A stretch of 47,333 nucleotides of DNA from the NCBI RefSeq assembly GCF_031732815.1, contig NZ_JAVMKF010000035.1:1-47333 (forward strand), given 5' to 3'. The notes beneath the pieces were generated by a model that worked only from the letters and a program-made list of their open reading frames with translations, made no database searches and was not told the DNA's origin. Below, piece by piece: positions 26,612-35,610 of this stretch. The position numbers were made by a program, and so were the translations under genes. The stretch is from Accumulibacter sp031732815 (GTDB lineage: Bacteria; Pseudomonadota; Gammaproteobacteria; Burkholderiales; Rhodocyclaceae). Within the stretch, counting starts at the first letter, position 1. Every line of letters begins with the position of its first letter.

Positions 26612-26977
26612 TCACGGCTGGCGCAGCAGGTCGACGATCTCGAGCAGTTCGACGCGCAAGACCTCGGGCGTCAGTCCAGGAGCAGCGCCGGAATCGGGGT
26701 CGACTTCATCCAGACGATGGCGTGCGCCACTGATGGTGAACCCCTGGCTGTAGAGCAGTTCGCGAATCCGGCGAATCAACAGCACCTCGTGGTGCTGATA
26801 GTAGCGCCGGTTGCCGCGTCGCTTCACCGGTTTGAGCTGGGTGAATTCCTGCTCCCAATAGCGCAGAACGTGCGGCTTGACGCCGCACAGCTCGCTGACC
26901 TCGCCGATCGTAAAGTAGCGCTTGGCGGGAATTGCCGGCAGAACCTCAGTCTCAGGCTCTCTAGGACTGGCTTCCAT
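26612..26977 (-). CDS. MerR-family transcription regulator
   Basis: This 121-residue protein has an N-terminal MerR winged helix: RYFTIGEVSELCGVKPHVLR, then the wing and dimer segment YYQHHEVLLIRRIRELLYSQGF. The C-terminal part is short and lacks metal-binding cysteines, so it is not a CueR or ZntR sensor. The same gene sits after ihfA in many betaproteobacteria. Its start overlaps the end of ihfA by 17 bases, so it is transcribed with it. Targets are unknown. Confidence 0.88.
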   Translation of the reverse strand: MEASPREPETEVLPAIPAKRYFTIGEVSELCGVKPHVLRYWEQEFTQLKPVKRRGNRRYYQHHEVLLIRRIRELLYSQGFTISGARHRLDEVDPDSGAAPGLTPEVLRVELLEIVDLLRQP

Positions 26978-27263
26978 GATAGGCGTGCTCCACGTCGGTC
27001 TTCAGCTTCTGGCTGGCATGAAAGGTAACCACCCGGCGCGCCGTGATTGGAATCTCCTCGCCTGTCTTCGGATTTCGCCCTGGTCGCTGCGGCTTGTCAC
27101 GCAACTGGAAGTTGCCGAAGCCCGAGAGCTTTACACCGTCGCCACGTTCGAGGGCGTTGCGGATTTCCTCAAAGAACGCTTCGACCATGTCCTTTGCCTC
27201 GCGCTTGTTCAGGCCAACCTTTTCGAACAGCAAATCGGCCAGTTCTGCTTTTGTCAGCGTCAT
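26961..27263 (-). CDS. ihfA: Integration host factor subunit alpha
   Basis: This 100-residue DNA-bending protein forms IHF with IhfB. Conserved parts are MTLTKAELADLLFEKVGLNK, SGFGNFQLRDK and the minor-groove arm GRNPKTGEEIPI. The frame opens at 27305, but the start at 27263 aligns with known IhfA and has a strong ribosome site (AAAGGGGA). It lies 13 bases after pheT, the arrangement known from E. coli and relatives. Confidence 0.95.
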   Translation of the reverse strand: MTLTKAELADLLFEKVGLNKREAKDMVEAFFEEIRNALERGDGVKLSGFGNFQLRDKPQRPGRNPKTGEEIPITARRVVTFHASQKLKTDVEHAYHGSQS

Positions 27264-27276
27264 TCCATCCCCTTTC

Positions 27277-29652
27277 TCAAACCCGAAGTTGCGCTGCGAA
27301 GGCATCCTGCAGGTAGGCGACCAATTGCTGAACGGCCGCGTCGACTTCGGCTTCCAGTAACGTCTTTTCAGTATCTTGCATCACTATGCGGAAGGCAAGG
27401 CTTTTCTTGCCCGCTTCGACTCCCCGGCCAAGGTAGACATCGAAGAGGGTGATTTCCTGAACGATCGGTGGACCGTTCAGCCGCATTCCTTCGATCAGAC
27501 GACGAACTTCGAGCGCCTGATCAACGACGATCGCCAGGTCCCTGATCACCGGCGGCTGGCGCGAGACCTCGCCGAACTGCGGCAGGCGGGCGGCGAGCAG
27601 CGGTTGGAGATCGACTTCGAAAACGACCGGAACCGACGGCAATTCGTACTTCTGCTGCCATTCCGGGTGCAACTCGCCGATGAAGCCGATCGCCTGGCCG
27701 GCGAGCGTGACGCGCGCGCTGCGGCCCGGGTGCAGGGCCGGGTGTGGGCAAGGGGCGAACTCGGCGACCAGCGGCGCGAGGAGAAACTCGAGGTCGGCCT
27801 TGAGATCGAAGAAATCGACGTTGCGCGTCGTACAAGCCCATTGCTCGGGCAGCGCGCTGCCGTAGGCGAGAGCGGCGAGTTTCCACGGTTGGCGAAAACC
27901 GTGCACCGGCGCGCCGGCGTCATCGCGGAAGAAGCAGCGGCCGCTCTCGAAAAGGCGGATTCGGCTCTGCTTGCGCCGCAGGTTGGTCGCCACATTCGCC
28001 ACCAAGCCGCCGATCAGACTCGAGCGCAGGACGCCGAGATGCGCCGCGATCGGGTTGGCCAGGCGGATCGCGCCAGCGTTGGCGGCGAAATCGACCTCCC
28101 AGCGCTCGTCGACGAAGGCGTAGTTGACCACTTCCTGATAGCCGCAGTCGGCCAGAATCTGGCGCAGACGGGGCAGCGAACGCGTGTTTTCGCTCTGCGG
28201 CAGCATCGACAAGCTCGCCCGCGGCGCGGCGGCCGGGATTTGTTCGTAGCCCTGCAGGCGGGCGATCTCTTCGATCAGGTCCTCTTCGATCGCCAGATCG
28301 AAACGATAGCTCGGCGGAACGACGACGAAGCTTTCACCCTCCCGGGCAAGCGGAAAGCCGAGCCGCGCGAGGAGTTCGCCGACCCGTTCAGCGCCGAGCG
28401 ACGCACCGAGAACGCGCGCCACGCGCGAGGCGCGCACGCGCACCGGCAAACGTTCCGGCAGACGCGCGGTGGTCTGGCTGAGCGGACCGGCGTGGCCACC
28501 GCAGATGTCGAGAATCAGCCGGGTCGCCCGTTCGAGCGCGCGGCTCGTCCCGCCGAAGTCGACGCCACGTTCGAAGCGATGCGAAGCGTCCGAACCGAAA
28601 GCGTAGCGGCGCGCCCGTCCGGCGATCGCTGACGGGGCAAAGAAGGCCGCTTCCAGGAACAGCTCGCGCGTCTCGTGCGTGATGCCGCTCTCCTCGCCGC
28701 CCATGATCCCGGCCATCGCCAGCGGGCCGCGATCGTCGGCGATCAGCAGGATGTCGTCGTGCAAGGTGATCGACTGTTCGTTGAGCAGCCTGAGCTGCTC
28801 GCCGGGGCGCGCCATGCGCGCCCGAATCGCGCCGCACAGGCGAGCGTTGTCGAAGGCATGCAGCGGCTGCCCGAGCTCGAGCATGACATAGTTGGTGATG
28901 TCGACCAGCGCCGAGATCGACCGCAGGCCGCAGCGTTCGAGGCGCCGACGCATCCAGTCGGGCGTCGGCGCCGTCGCATCGACGTCGGCGATCACGCGCC
29001 CGCAGTAGAGCGGACACGCCTCCGGTGCTTCGAGCACGATCTGGCGCGCACTGGCGATGCTCGCCGCAACCGGCGCGACTTCGAGCAAGCGCAGCGGCTG
29101 ACCGGTGAGCGCCGCAACTTCGCGCGCAATTCCTTCGAGCGACAGACAGTCGGCGCGGTTCGGCGTCAGCTTGAGCGTCAGCAGGCGGTCGTCGAGGTCG
29201 AGCAACTGGCGCACATCGCTGCCCGTCGGGGCGTCGGCGGGTAAAGCGAGAAGGCCGGCAGCGTCTTCGGAAATCCCCAGTTCGCGCGCCGAGCAGAGCA
29301 TTCCGTGCGAGTCGACACCACGCACCCGACTCACCCTGATGCGCAGCGAACCCGGCAACTCGGCACCCGGCAGCGCGCACGGCACTTTCATCCCGGGCGT
29401 GACGTTCGGCGCGCCGCAGACGATCAACAGCGGTTCGCCGGCGCCGACCGCGACTTGGCAGACGCGCAGACGATCGGCGTCCGGGTGCTTGTCGACGGCT
29501 TGCACATGGCCGACGACGACCCCGCTGAAGGGCGGTGCAACCGGTTCCTCCGACTCGACTTCGAGACCGGCCATGGTCAACAGATGCGAGAATTCGTCTC
29601 CCTCGAGCTTGGCATCGACGAAGCTGCGTAACCAGGATTGCGAGAATTTCAT
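27277..29652 (-). CDS. pheT: Phenylalanyl-tRNA synthetase beta subunit
   Basis: This 791-residue PheRS beta chain starts MKFSQSWLRSFVDAKLEGDE. It contains an OB-fold tRNA-binding EMAP-like domain, B3/B4 editing domains, the B5 domain and the C-terminal ferredoxin-fold anticodon-binding domain. Length is normal. It pairs with PheS as an alpha2beta2 enzyme that charges tRNA-Phe and edits Tyr-tRNA-Phe. It follows pheS by 39 bases and precedes ihfA by 13. Confidence 0.96.
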   Translation of the reverse strand: MKFSQSWLRSFVDAKLEGDEFSHLLTMAGLEVESEEPVAPPFSGVVVGHVQAVDKHPDADRLRVCQVAVGAGEPLLIVCGAPNVTPGMKVPCALPGAELPGSLRIRVSRVRGVDSHGMLCSARELGISEDAAGLLALPADAPTGSDVRQLLDLDDRLLTLKLTPNRADCLSLEGIAREVAALTGQPLRLLEVAPVAASIASARQIVLEAPEACPLYCGRVIADVDATAPTPDWMRRRLERCGLRSISALVDITNYVMLELGQPLHAFDNARLCGAIRARMARPGEQLRLLNEQSITLHDDILLIADDRGPLAMAGIMGGEESGITHETRELFLEAAFFAPSAIAGRARRYAFGSDASHRFERGVDFGGTSRALERATRLILDICGGHAGPLSQTTARLPERLPVRVRASRVARVLGASLGAERVGELLARLGFPLAREGESFVVVPPSYRFDLAIEEDLIEEIARLQGYEQIPAAAPRASLSMLPQSENTRSLPRLRQILADCGYQEVVNYAFVDERWEVDFAANAGAIRLANPIAAHLGVLRSSLIGGLVANVATNLRRKQSRIRLFESGRCFFRDDAGAPVHGFRQPWKLAALAYGSALPEQWACTTRNVDFFDLKADLEFLLAPLVAEFAPCPHPALHPGRSARVTLAGQAIGFIGELHPEWQQKYELPSVPVVFEVDLQPLLAARLPQFGEVSRQPPVIRDLAIVVDQALEVRRLIEGMRLNGPPIVQEITLFDVYLGRGVEAGKKSLAFRIVMQDTEKTLLEAEVDAAVQQLVAYLQDAFAAQLRV

Positions 29653-29691
29653 TGCGTCAGGTGGGCGGGAATAGGCGCGTCAGATGGCGCG

Positions 29692-30738
29692 TCAGATGAA
29701 CTGGCGCAGAAAGCGCAAGTCGCCGTCGTAGAACAGGCGCAGGTCGTTGACGCCATAGCGCAGCATCGTCAGGCGGTCCGGCCCCATGCCGAAAGCAAAG
29801 CCGATGTAGTTCTCGGGATCGATCGCGACATGGCGCAGCACGTTTGGATGCACCATGCCGCAGCCGGCGATTTCCAGCCAGCGCCCCTCGAGCGGCCCAC
29901 TCATGAAGGCCACGTCGATTTCCGCCGACGGTTCGGTAAACGGGAAGAACGACGGGCGGAAGCGGACGCGCAGGTCGTCGTTTTCGAAGAAGCGGCGCAG
30001 GAAATCGGCGATCACGCCCTTCAGGTCGGCAAAACTGACGTTCTCGCCGATCCACAGCCCCTCGACCTGATGAAACATCGGCGAGTGGGTAGCATCCGAA
30101 TCGACCCGATAGACGCGTCCGGGCGCGATCACGCGGATCTCAGGCATGCGCGCCTGGCCGGCATGGCGGGCGACGTGCGCCTGCATGTAACGCACCTGGA
30201 TCGGGCTGGTGTGCGTGCGCAGGAGAACGCCCGGCGCGACCTCGCCACGCTCGTCGAGTAGATAGAAGGTGTCGTGCATCGAACGCGCCGGGTGGTCCTC
30301 AGGCGTGTTCAGTGCGGTGAAATTCTGGAAGTCGCTTTCGATTTCGGGGCCATCGGCCACCTCGAATCCGATCGAGCGAAAGAGCGCTTCGATCCGTTCG
30401 AGCGTGCGCGTTACCGGATGCAGGCCGCCGCGCGCCTGACCGCGCCCGGGCAGCGTGACATCGAGCGCCTCGGCCGCCAGCTTGCGCGCCAGCGTCTTGC
30501 GGCGAATCGCCTCGCGCCGCTCCTCAAGCGCCGACTCGACGGCTTCCTTGGCACGGTTGATCGCCGCGCCGGCGGTCTTCCGCTCGTCCGCCGGCAACTG
30601 CGCCAAGCCCTTGAGCAGCCCGGTGATCTGACCGCTCTTGCCGAGATAGGCGGCCTTCACCTGTTCGAGCGCGGCGTGGTCGTCGGTTGCGGCAAAGGCG
30701 CTGGTCGCGGCCTGGATGATTTGATCGAGATTGTGCAT
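29692..30738 (-). CDS. pheS: Phenylalanyl-tRNA synthetase alpha subunit
   Basis: This 348-residue catalytic subunit of PheRS has an N-terminal coiled coil followed by a class II core. Motif 2 is within RVYRVDSDATHSPMFHQVEGL, and motif 3 is GFAFGMGPDRLTMLRYG. No strong Shine-Dalgarno lies next to the ATG, because an intrinsic-terminator hairpin occupies the leader. Translation may use the weak AGTAGACC stretch. Confidence 0.96.
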   Translation of the reverse strand: MHNLDQIIQAATSAFAATDDHAALEQVKAAYLGKSGQITGLLKGLAQLPADERKTAGAAINRAKEAVESALEERREAIRRKTLARKLAAEALDVTLPGRGQARGGLHPVTRTLERIEALFRSIGFEVADGPEIESDFQNFTALNTPEDHPARSMHDTFYLLDERGEVAPGVLLRTHTSPIQVRYMQAHVARHAGQARMPEIRVIAPGRVYRVDSDATHSPMFHQVEGLWIGENVSFADLKGVIADFLRRFFENDDLRVRFRPSFFPFTEPSAEIDVAFMSGPLEGRWLEIAGCGMVHPNVLRHVAIDPENYIGFAFGMGPDRLTMLRYGVNDLRLFYDGDLRFLRQFI

Positions 30739-30747
30739 GGTCTACTG

Positions 30748-30772
30748 AAAAAAGGAGGCTTGCGCCTCCTTT
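30748..30772 (-). terminator. Intrinsic terminator or attenuator between rplT and pheS
   Basis: On the minus strand a 9-bp perfect stem (AAAGGAGGC with GCCTCCTTT) with a GCAA tetraloop runs into a T tract 9 bases before the pheS ATG. Since pheS has no other obvious promoter here, it likely sets read-through from the ribosomal genes into pheST. There is no room for a leader peptide, unlike pheM in E. coli. Confidence 0.75.
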
Positions 30773-30789
30773 GCCGGCACTCGCCGCGG

Positions 30790-31149
30790 TCAGGAGTCGA
30801 GCTGGCTTTTCGCCTGCTGCGCCAGCGCGGCAAAGGCTGGTTTGTCGAAAACCGCCAGGTCGGCGAGCACCTTGCGGTCCACCTCGACTTGCGCTTTCTT
30901 CAGTCCGTTCATCAGCGTGCTGTACTTCATTCCCAGTTCGCGCGCCGCCGCATTGATGCGGGCGATCCACAGACTGCGGAACTGGCGCTTGCGTTGCCGG
31001 CGGTCGCGATAAGCGTACTGCCCGGCTTTCATCACCGCCTGCTTGGCGACGCGATAGACGTTGTTGCGGCGGCCGCGGAAGCCCTTGGCCAGGGCAAGAA
31101 TCTTCTTGTGGCGCGCGTGCGCGGTTACACCACGTTTTACTCGGGGCAT
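30790..31149 (-). CDS. rplT: 50S ribosomal protein L20
   Basis: This 119-residue basic protein reads MPRVKRGVTAHARHKKILAL and has the conserved GRRNNVYRVAKQAVMKAGQY. L20 binds 23S rRNA early in large-subunit assembly and represses its own operon in enterobacteria. It follows rpmI by 11 bases. Confidence 0.97.
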   Translation of the reverse strand: MPRVKRGVTAHARHKKILALAKGFRGRRNNVYRVAKQAVMKAGQYAYRDRRQRKRQFRSLWIARINAAARELGMKYSTLMNGLKKAQVEVDRKVLADLAVFDKPAFAALAQQAKSQLDS

Positions 31150-31160
31150 CTCTTATCTCC

Positions 31161-31358
31161 TCAGGCGTAGGGCAACATTGAACGGACCACGGCCTTGTCC
31201 GCGTCATGCACCGCGGTCATCCCGCGCAACTGACGCTTGGTCTTCGTGTCCTTCTTGGTCAGGATGTGTCGCTTGTACGCGTGTGAGCGCTTGATACGCC
31301 CGCTCGGACTGATCTTGAAGCGCTTTTTCGCGCCTGTCTTGGTTTTCATCTTGGGCAT
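31161..31358 (-). CDS. rpmI: 50S ribosomal protein L35
   Basis: This 65-residue basic protein starts MPKMKTKTGAKKRFKI and carries the conserved SGRIKRSHAYKRHILTKK. It lies between infC and rplT. The 110-base spacer before it could hold the known type of L20-binding leader, but I could not define one. Confidence 0.96.
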   Translation of the reverse strand: MPKMKTKTGAKKRFKISPSGRIKRSHAYKRHILTKKDTKTKRQLRGMTAVHDADKAVVRSMLPYA

Positions 31359-31468
31359 TGAATGCTCCTGTTTATGAACATGCTGCCAGGTGGCTCCCGA
31401 CGGGAACGCTTGTAACCCGGCACCACTTGTTATCGCCGCGTCTTCTTGTCGCGGCGCTGTCGCTCGAA

Positions 31469-31990
31469 CTAGCGTCGCTTGTTCGGCGTCAGCACCATGA
31501 CCATCTGGCGGCCTTCCATTTTCGGCATCTGCTCGACCAGCGCGATCTCCTGCAGGTCGGCTTTGATTCGCTCGATCTGGCGCATGCCGATATCCTGATG
31601 CGCCATCTCGCGGCCACGGAAGCGCAAGGTCACCTTGACCTTGTCCTCCTCCTCGAGAAAGCGCGTCATGTTGCGTAGCTTGATCTGGTAGTCGTTCTCG
31701 TCGGTCCCCGGACGGAACTTGACTTCCTTGACCTGCACCTGCTTCTGCTTGAGCTTCTGCTCATGCTGGCGCTTCTGCTCCTGATACTTGAACTTGCCGA
31801 AATCGACGATGCGGCAGACCGGTGGCTGCGCCATCGGCGCAATTTCGACCAGGTCGACCCCAGCTTCTTCAGCCAACGCCAGTGCTGCCCTGACACTCAT
31901 GACGCCCAATTGTTCGCCGCTGGCTCCGATCAGGCGGACTTCCGGTGCGTTGATCTCTTCGTTGACGCGTTGCGCCTTTTGCAGTGCGAT
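31469..31990 (-). CDS. infC: Translation initiation factor IF-3 with ATC start
   Basis: This 173-residue IF-3 prevents premature subunit joining and checks start codons. The first in-frame ATG would give only 146 residues and cut off the N-domain. An ATC at 31988-31990 instead gives the full protein: ATC-ALQKAQRVNEEINAPEVRLI, then SVRAALALAEEAGVDLVEIAP. A Shine-Dalgarno AAGGAG lies 7 bases before it, and no other start codon is possible there. IF-3 genes are known to use rare AUU or AUC starts so that the factor represses its own synthesis. It follows thrS by 26 bases, the usual neighbour. Confidence 0.95.
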   Translation of the reverse strand: MALQKAQRVNEEINAPEVRLIGASGEQLGVMSVRAALALAEEAGVDLVEIAPMAQPPVCRIVDFGKFKYQEQKRQHEQKLKQKQVQVKEVKFRPGTDENDYQIKLRNMTRFLEEEDKVKVTLRFRGREMAHQDIGMRQIERIKADLQEIALVEQMPKMEGRQMVMVLTPNKRR

Positions 31991-32016
31991 GGTTCCGCTC
32001 CTTGTTTCGAGAAAAG

Positions 32017-33933
32017 TCAGGCCGTTGCGCGGCGCGTTGCGACTTCCTCGAGAAGTCGCCCGGTCAGGGCCTCGATCGACATCTGGCCGAGGTCCCGGCC
32101 GCCGCGTGTACGCACGGCTACCAGATTGGCTGCCACTTCCTTGTCGCCGACGACGATCTGGTAAGGCAGCTTGTTCAAGCTATGCTCTCGTATTTTATAG
32201 GTAATTTTTTCATTGCGCAAATCGGCCGCAACGCGCAGTCCGGCCGCGCGCAGATTGGCCGCCACCTGCTCGGCATAATCGGCCTGGCGCTCCGAGATAT
32301 TCAGCACCACCGCCTGCTGTGGGGCCAGCCACAAGGGCATGGCACCGGCATGATGTTCGATGAGGATGCCGATGAAGCGTTCGAGCGAACCGAGGATCGC
32401 CCGGTGCAGCATCACGGGCACCAGGCGCTCGTTGTTCTCCGCGATGTAGTGCGCGGCGAGCCGCTCGGGCAGGGCGAAATCGAGCTGCAGCGTGCCGCAT
32501 TGCCAGACGCGCCCGAGGCAGTCCTTGAGCGAAAACTCGATCTTCGGTCCGTAGAAAGCGCCTTCGCCGGGCTGCAGTTCGTAGTCCAGTTGCTTCGCCG
32601 CGAGCGCCTGCGCCAGTGCCTGCTCCGCCCGGTCCCAGACTTCATCCGAACCGATGCGCTTGTCGGGCCGCGTGGACAGCTTGACGAGAATCTCGGTAAA
32701 CCCGAAATCGGCATAGATCTGTTGCAACAGATCGATGAAAGCCGAAGTCTCGGGCAGAACCTGCGCTTCCGTACAAAAAATGTGGGCGTCATCCTGCACG
32801 AAAGCGCGCACACGCATCACGCCGTGCAAGGCGCCGGACGGCTCGTTGCGGTGGCACGAGCCGAATTCCGCCAGCCGCATCGGCAGGTCGCGGTAGCTGC
32901 GCAGACCCTGATTGAAGATCTGGATATGCCCCGGACAGTTCATCGGTTTGATCGCGTAATCGCGATTCTCCGCCGCCGTCGTGAACATGTGCTCGGCGTA
33001 GTTCTGCCAGTGTCCCGAGCGCTCCCAGAGCACCCGATCGACGATCATCGGCGTCTTCACTTCCAGATAACCGTGCGCGGCGAGGACGCGCCGCAAGTAC
33101 TGCTCGACCTCCTGCCAGATCGTCCAGCCCTTCGGATGCCAGAACACCATCCCCGGCGCTTCGTCCTGCAAGTGAAAGAGATCGAGTTGCCGGCCGAGCT
33201 TGCGATGGTCGCGCTTCTCGGCCTCTTCCAGCATGTGCAGATACGCTTCCTGGTCTTCCTTCTTCGCCCAGGCCGTGCCGTAGATGCGCTGCAGTTGTTC
33301 GTTGCGATGGTCACCGCGCCAATACGCACCGGCGACCTTCATCAGCTTGAAAACCTTCAGCCGGCCAGTCGAGGGGACATGCGGACCACGGCACAGGTCG
33401 ACGAAATCGCCTTCGCGATACAGTGACACTTCCTCGCCGGCCGGGATGGCGCCGATCAGCTCGGCCTTGTAGCGCTCGCCGATCGACTCGAAGAAAGCGA
33501 CCGCCGCATCGCGTTCCCACACCTCGCGCTGCACCGGCAGGTCGCGTCGCGCCAGCTCATGCATGCGTTGCTCGATCGCCGCCAGGTCGTCCGGCGTAAA
33601 CGGACGCTCGTAGGCGAAGTCGTAGTAGAAGCCGTTTTCGATCACCGGGCCGATCGTCACCTGCGCCGTCGGGAAAAGCTCCTTGACCGCGTAGGCCAGC
33701 AAGTGCGCGGTCGAGTGCCGGATGATCTCCAGACCTTCCGGGTCCTTGTCGGTGATGATCGCCAGACTGGCGTCGCTGGCGATGCAATACGAGGTGTCGA
33801 CCAGACGCCCATCGAGCTTGCCGGCGAGCGCCGCGCGCGCCAGTCCGGCGCCGATGCTCTGGGCAACCTCGGCGACGCTGACCGGCTGCGCAAAGGCTCG
33901 CTGCGAAGCGTCAGGCAGGGAAACGACGGGCAT
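32017..33933 (-). CDS. thrS: Threonyl-tRNA synthetase
   Basis: This 638-residue class II synthetase has an N-terminal TGS domain, an editing domain with HSTAHLLAYAVKEL, the catalytic core (RGPHVPSTG, MNCPGHIQIF, RNEPSGALHGVMRVRAF) and an anticodon-binding domain to the end. The start MPVVSLPDASQ at 33933 is chosen because it gives the usual length and has an AAGGTG ribosome site. The open frame reaches 33990 through the leader. It heads the infC-rpmI-rplT-pheST group. Confidence 0.96.
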   Translation of the reverse strand: MPVVSLPDASQRAFAQPVSVAEVAQSIGAGLARAALAGKLDGRLVDTSYCIASDASLAIITDKDPEGLEIIRHSTAHLLAYAVKELFPTAQVTIGPVIENGFYYDFAYERPFTPDDLAAIEQRMHELARRDLPVQREVWERDAAVAFFESIGERYKAELIGAIPAGEEVSLYREGDFVDLCRGPHVPSTGRLKVFKLMKVAGAYWRGDHRNEQLQRIYGTAWAKKEDQEAYLHMLEEAEKRDHRKLGRQLDLFHLQDEAPGMVFWHPKGWTIWQEVEQYLRRVLAAHGYLEVKTPMIVDRVLWERSGHWQNYAEHMFTTAAENRDYAIKPMNCPGHIQIFNQGLRSYRDLPMRLAEFGSCHRNEPSGALHGVMRVRAFVQDDAHIFCTEAQVLPETSAFIDLLQQIYADFGFTEILVKLSTRPDKRIGSDEVWDRAEQALAQALAAKQLDYELQPGEGAFYGPKIEFSLKDCLGRVWQCGTLQLDFALPERLAAHYIAENNERLVPVMLHRAILGSLERFIGILIEHHAGAMPLWLAPQQAVVLNISERQADYAEQVAANLRAAGLRVAADLRNEKITYKIREHSLNKLPYQIVVGDKEVAANLVAVRTRGGRDLGQMSIEALTGRLLEEVATRRATA

Positions 33934-33969
33934 GGTGCACCTTGCAAATAGGAAGAGCGCAAAGAAACG

Positions 33970-33998
33970 AAAAAAGCCAGCAACTCGCACTGGCTGGC
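33970..33998 (-). terminator. Intrinsic terminator-like hairpin in the thrS leader
   Basis: On the minus strand GCCAGC and GCTGGC pair around an 11-base loop and are followed by six T, 36 bases before the thrS ATG. It could end an upstream transcript or attenuate thrS. With the putative promoter near 34080 it would fall inside the leader. Confidence 0.6.
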
Positions 33999-34372
33999 AG
34001 ATGAACCGCGTGAGCCCCGCCGGCCGGCCGCCATGGCTGGTGCGGACGACGCCCGGTGTTGCTCGGCAAGCGCCGAATCATAGCACAGACCGGCTGGCAT
34101 GACCTTTTCGGCGCGCGCGTTCGCGCGTTTGCAGGGCCAGTTTCAGTCCCGCCCGCAACGCGCCGCGCACGTGTGGGCGGCGGCGGCGTCGTTTCCCGGC
34201 GGTATCGACCGGAAGGCGCCGGGTCCGCACGGTGGATGCCGGCTGACGCCGGGACGGTCATTGCGCGCCCATTGCGCGCCGCCGGCGCAGCGGTCGCAGT
34301 CGGGTTTACCCGCTTCCCGCGTTGCCGCTGCCTCGCTGCCAAAAGCGGCGTCGAATCGGCTAGACTGTAGGT
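33999..34372. other. Intergenic region between thrS leader and Rpn-type gene
   Basis: This 374-base stretch contains the putative thrS promoter. From 34100 to 34372 it is GC-rich without a gene I can support. Confidence 0.4.
34077..34082 (-). promoter_or_regulatory. Putative -10 box of thrS
   Basis: TATGAT on the minus strand differs from TATAAT at one position. A start near 34070 would give a leader of about 137 bases containing the hairpin at 33970-33998. The -35 region is weak. Confidence 0.35.
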
Positions 34373-35443
34373 ATGCGCCACTCGATTGACCCGAAGATCG
34401 ATTGTGTTTTCAAAGCGCTGCTCGGTGCGGACAGCAACCGGCGGCTGCTCATCCACTTTCTCAACGCGGTCCTTGGCGCGGCACTGCCGGGTCCGATCCG
34501 CCAGGTCAGCATTCTCAACCCCTACAACGAGCGAGAATTCCTCGACGACAAGCTGAGCATCGTCGACGTCAAGGCGCGCGACGATGCCGGGCAGATCTAC
34601 CAGGTCGAGATTCAGCTCTTGAGCTATGCCCAACTGCCTGCGCGTATTCTGTACGCCTGGGCCGACCTTTACAGCGCGCAACTGGGCAGCGGGCAGGACT
34701 ACGCTGCGCTGCGTCCCACCTATGCCATCTGGTTGCTGGCCGAGAATCTGCTGCACGACGATCCCGCATACGCCCACAGCTACCGCCTGCGCGACGAGAA
34801 CGGCCGGATATTGCTGGAGCACGGCGGCATCTGGCTGCTCGAACTGAACAAGTTTGTCGCCGAACGGGTCGAAACCGAGCAGCAGCGCTGGCTGAAATTC
34901 TTCACCGAGGGCCAGCGGCTGGATCAAACCCAGTTGCCGACGTGGATGCAAACCGACGAAATGAGGCAAGCCATGGACACCCTGAATACCTTTTCCGAAA
35001 AAGAGCGCGCCTACCACGCGTATCAGGCGCGGCAAAACTACCTGCGCGAACAGCGCTGCATTCAGCGCGAGTTGGAAGGGCGCCAGATGGAAGCCGAGCG
35101 CTTGCGCGCGGAAGCGGAAAGGCTGCAGATGGAAGCCGAAAGGCTGCAGACGGAGACGGAAAGGCTGCAGATGGAGACGGAGCAGCTGCAAACGGAAAGC
35201 GCGACGCTGCGCACGGAGAAAGATGCGCTGCTGACAGAGAAAGATGTGCTGCGCACGCAAACGGAGACGCTGCGCACGGAGAAAGGGACCTTGCTCACCG
35301 AGAACGAGGCGCTGCAGGCCGAAGCGGAAACGCTGCGCATCGAGAGCGCGCGCGAACGTGCTGCCAGGGAAGCCGCCGTGCAGGAGAAGGAAGCGGCCTT
35401 GGCCGAACTGGCGCGTCTCCGGGCGCTACTGCGTGATTCCTGA
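34373..35443 (+). CDS. Rpn family PD-(D/E)XK nuclease / putative transposase with coiled-coil tail
   Basis: This 356-residue protein begins RHSIDPKIDCVFKALLG, typical of the Rpn (recombination-promoting nuclease, transposase_31/PDDEXK_2) family. The nuclease motif is visible as DDKLSIVDVKA followed by QVEIQL, about residues 55-85. From residue 230 the tail is almost pure heptads (ERLQMEA, ERLQTET, ATLRTEK, DALLTEK and so on), a coiled coil of about 120 residues encoded by 21-bp units. Rpn proteins cut DNA and are found with mobile and defence genes. The start has only a weak ribosome site. It borders the conflict island but shares no visible operon with it. Confidence 0.82.
   Translation: MRHSIDPKIDCVFKALLGADSNRRLLIHFLNAVLGAALPGPIRQVSILNPYNEREFLDDKLSIVDVKARDDAGQIYQVEIQLLSYAQLPARILYAWADLYSAQLGSGQDYAALRPTYAIWLLAENLLHDDPAYAHSYRLRDENGRILLEHGGIWLLELNKFVAERVETEQQRWLKFFTEGQRLDQTQLPTWMQTDEMRQAMDTLNTFSEKERAYHAYQARQNYLREQRCIQRELEGRQMEAERLRAEAERLQMEAERLQTETERLQMETEQLQTESATLRTEKDALLTEKDVLRTQTETLRTEKGTLLTENEALQAEAETLRIESARERAAREAAVQEKEAALAELARLRALLRDS
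35078..35340 (+). repeat. 21-bp (seven-codon) repeats inside the Rpn-type gene
   Basis: Imperfect 21-bp units such as GAAAGGCTGCAGATGGAAGCC recur about a dozen times in frame and encode a heptad coiled coil. The period allows length changes without frameshift. Confidence 0.75.
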
Positions 35444-35610
35444 GCGAACGCTGATCGCTGCGCCGACCGACCGGTCTCAGGCGTAGCGTCGCCCGCTTCC
35501 CCCCGCTTCCCACTCTCCTCCGCCTCGCCTTGCGAGGCTGCGACCGCTCGGCAACGGTCGCGCCGGGCATTGCTCGCCTCGCCCGTGTGGCCGCGCTGCC
35601 AGCGGGCGTC

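Noticed and set aside
34000..34075. tRNA-like GGTTCATC segment upstream of thrS
   Set aside because: No acceptor or anticodon stems could be formed around it.
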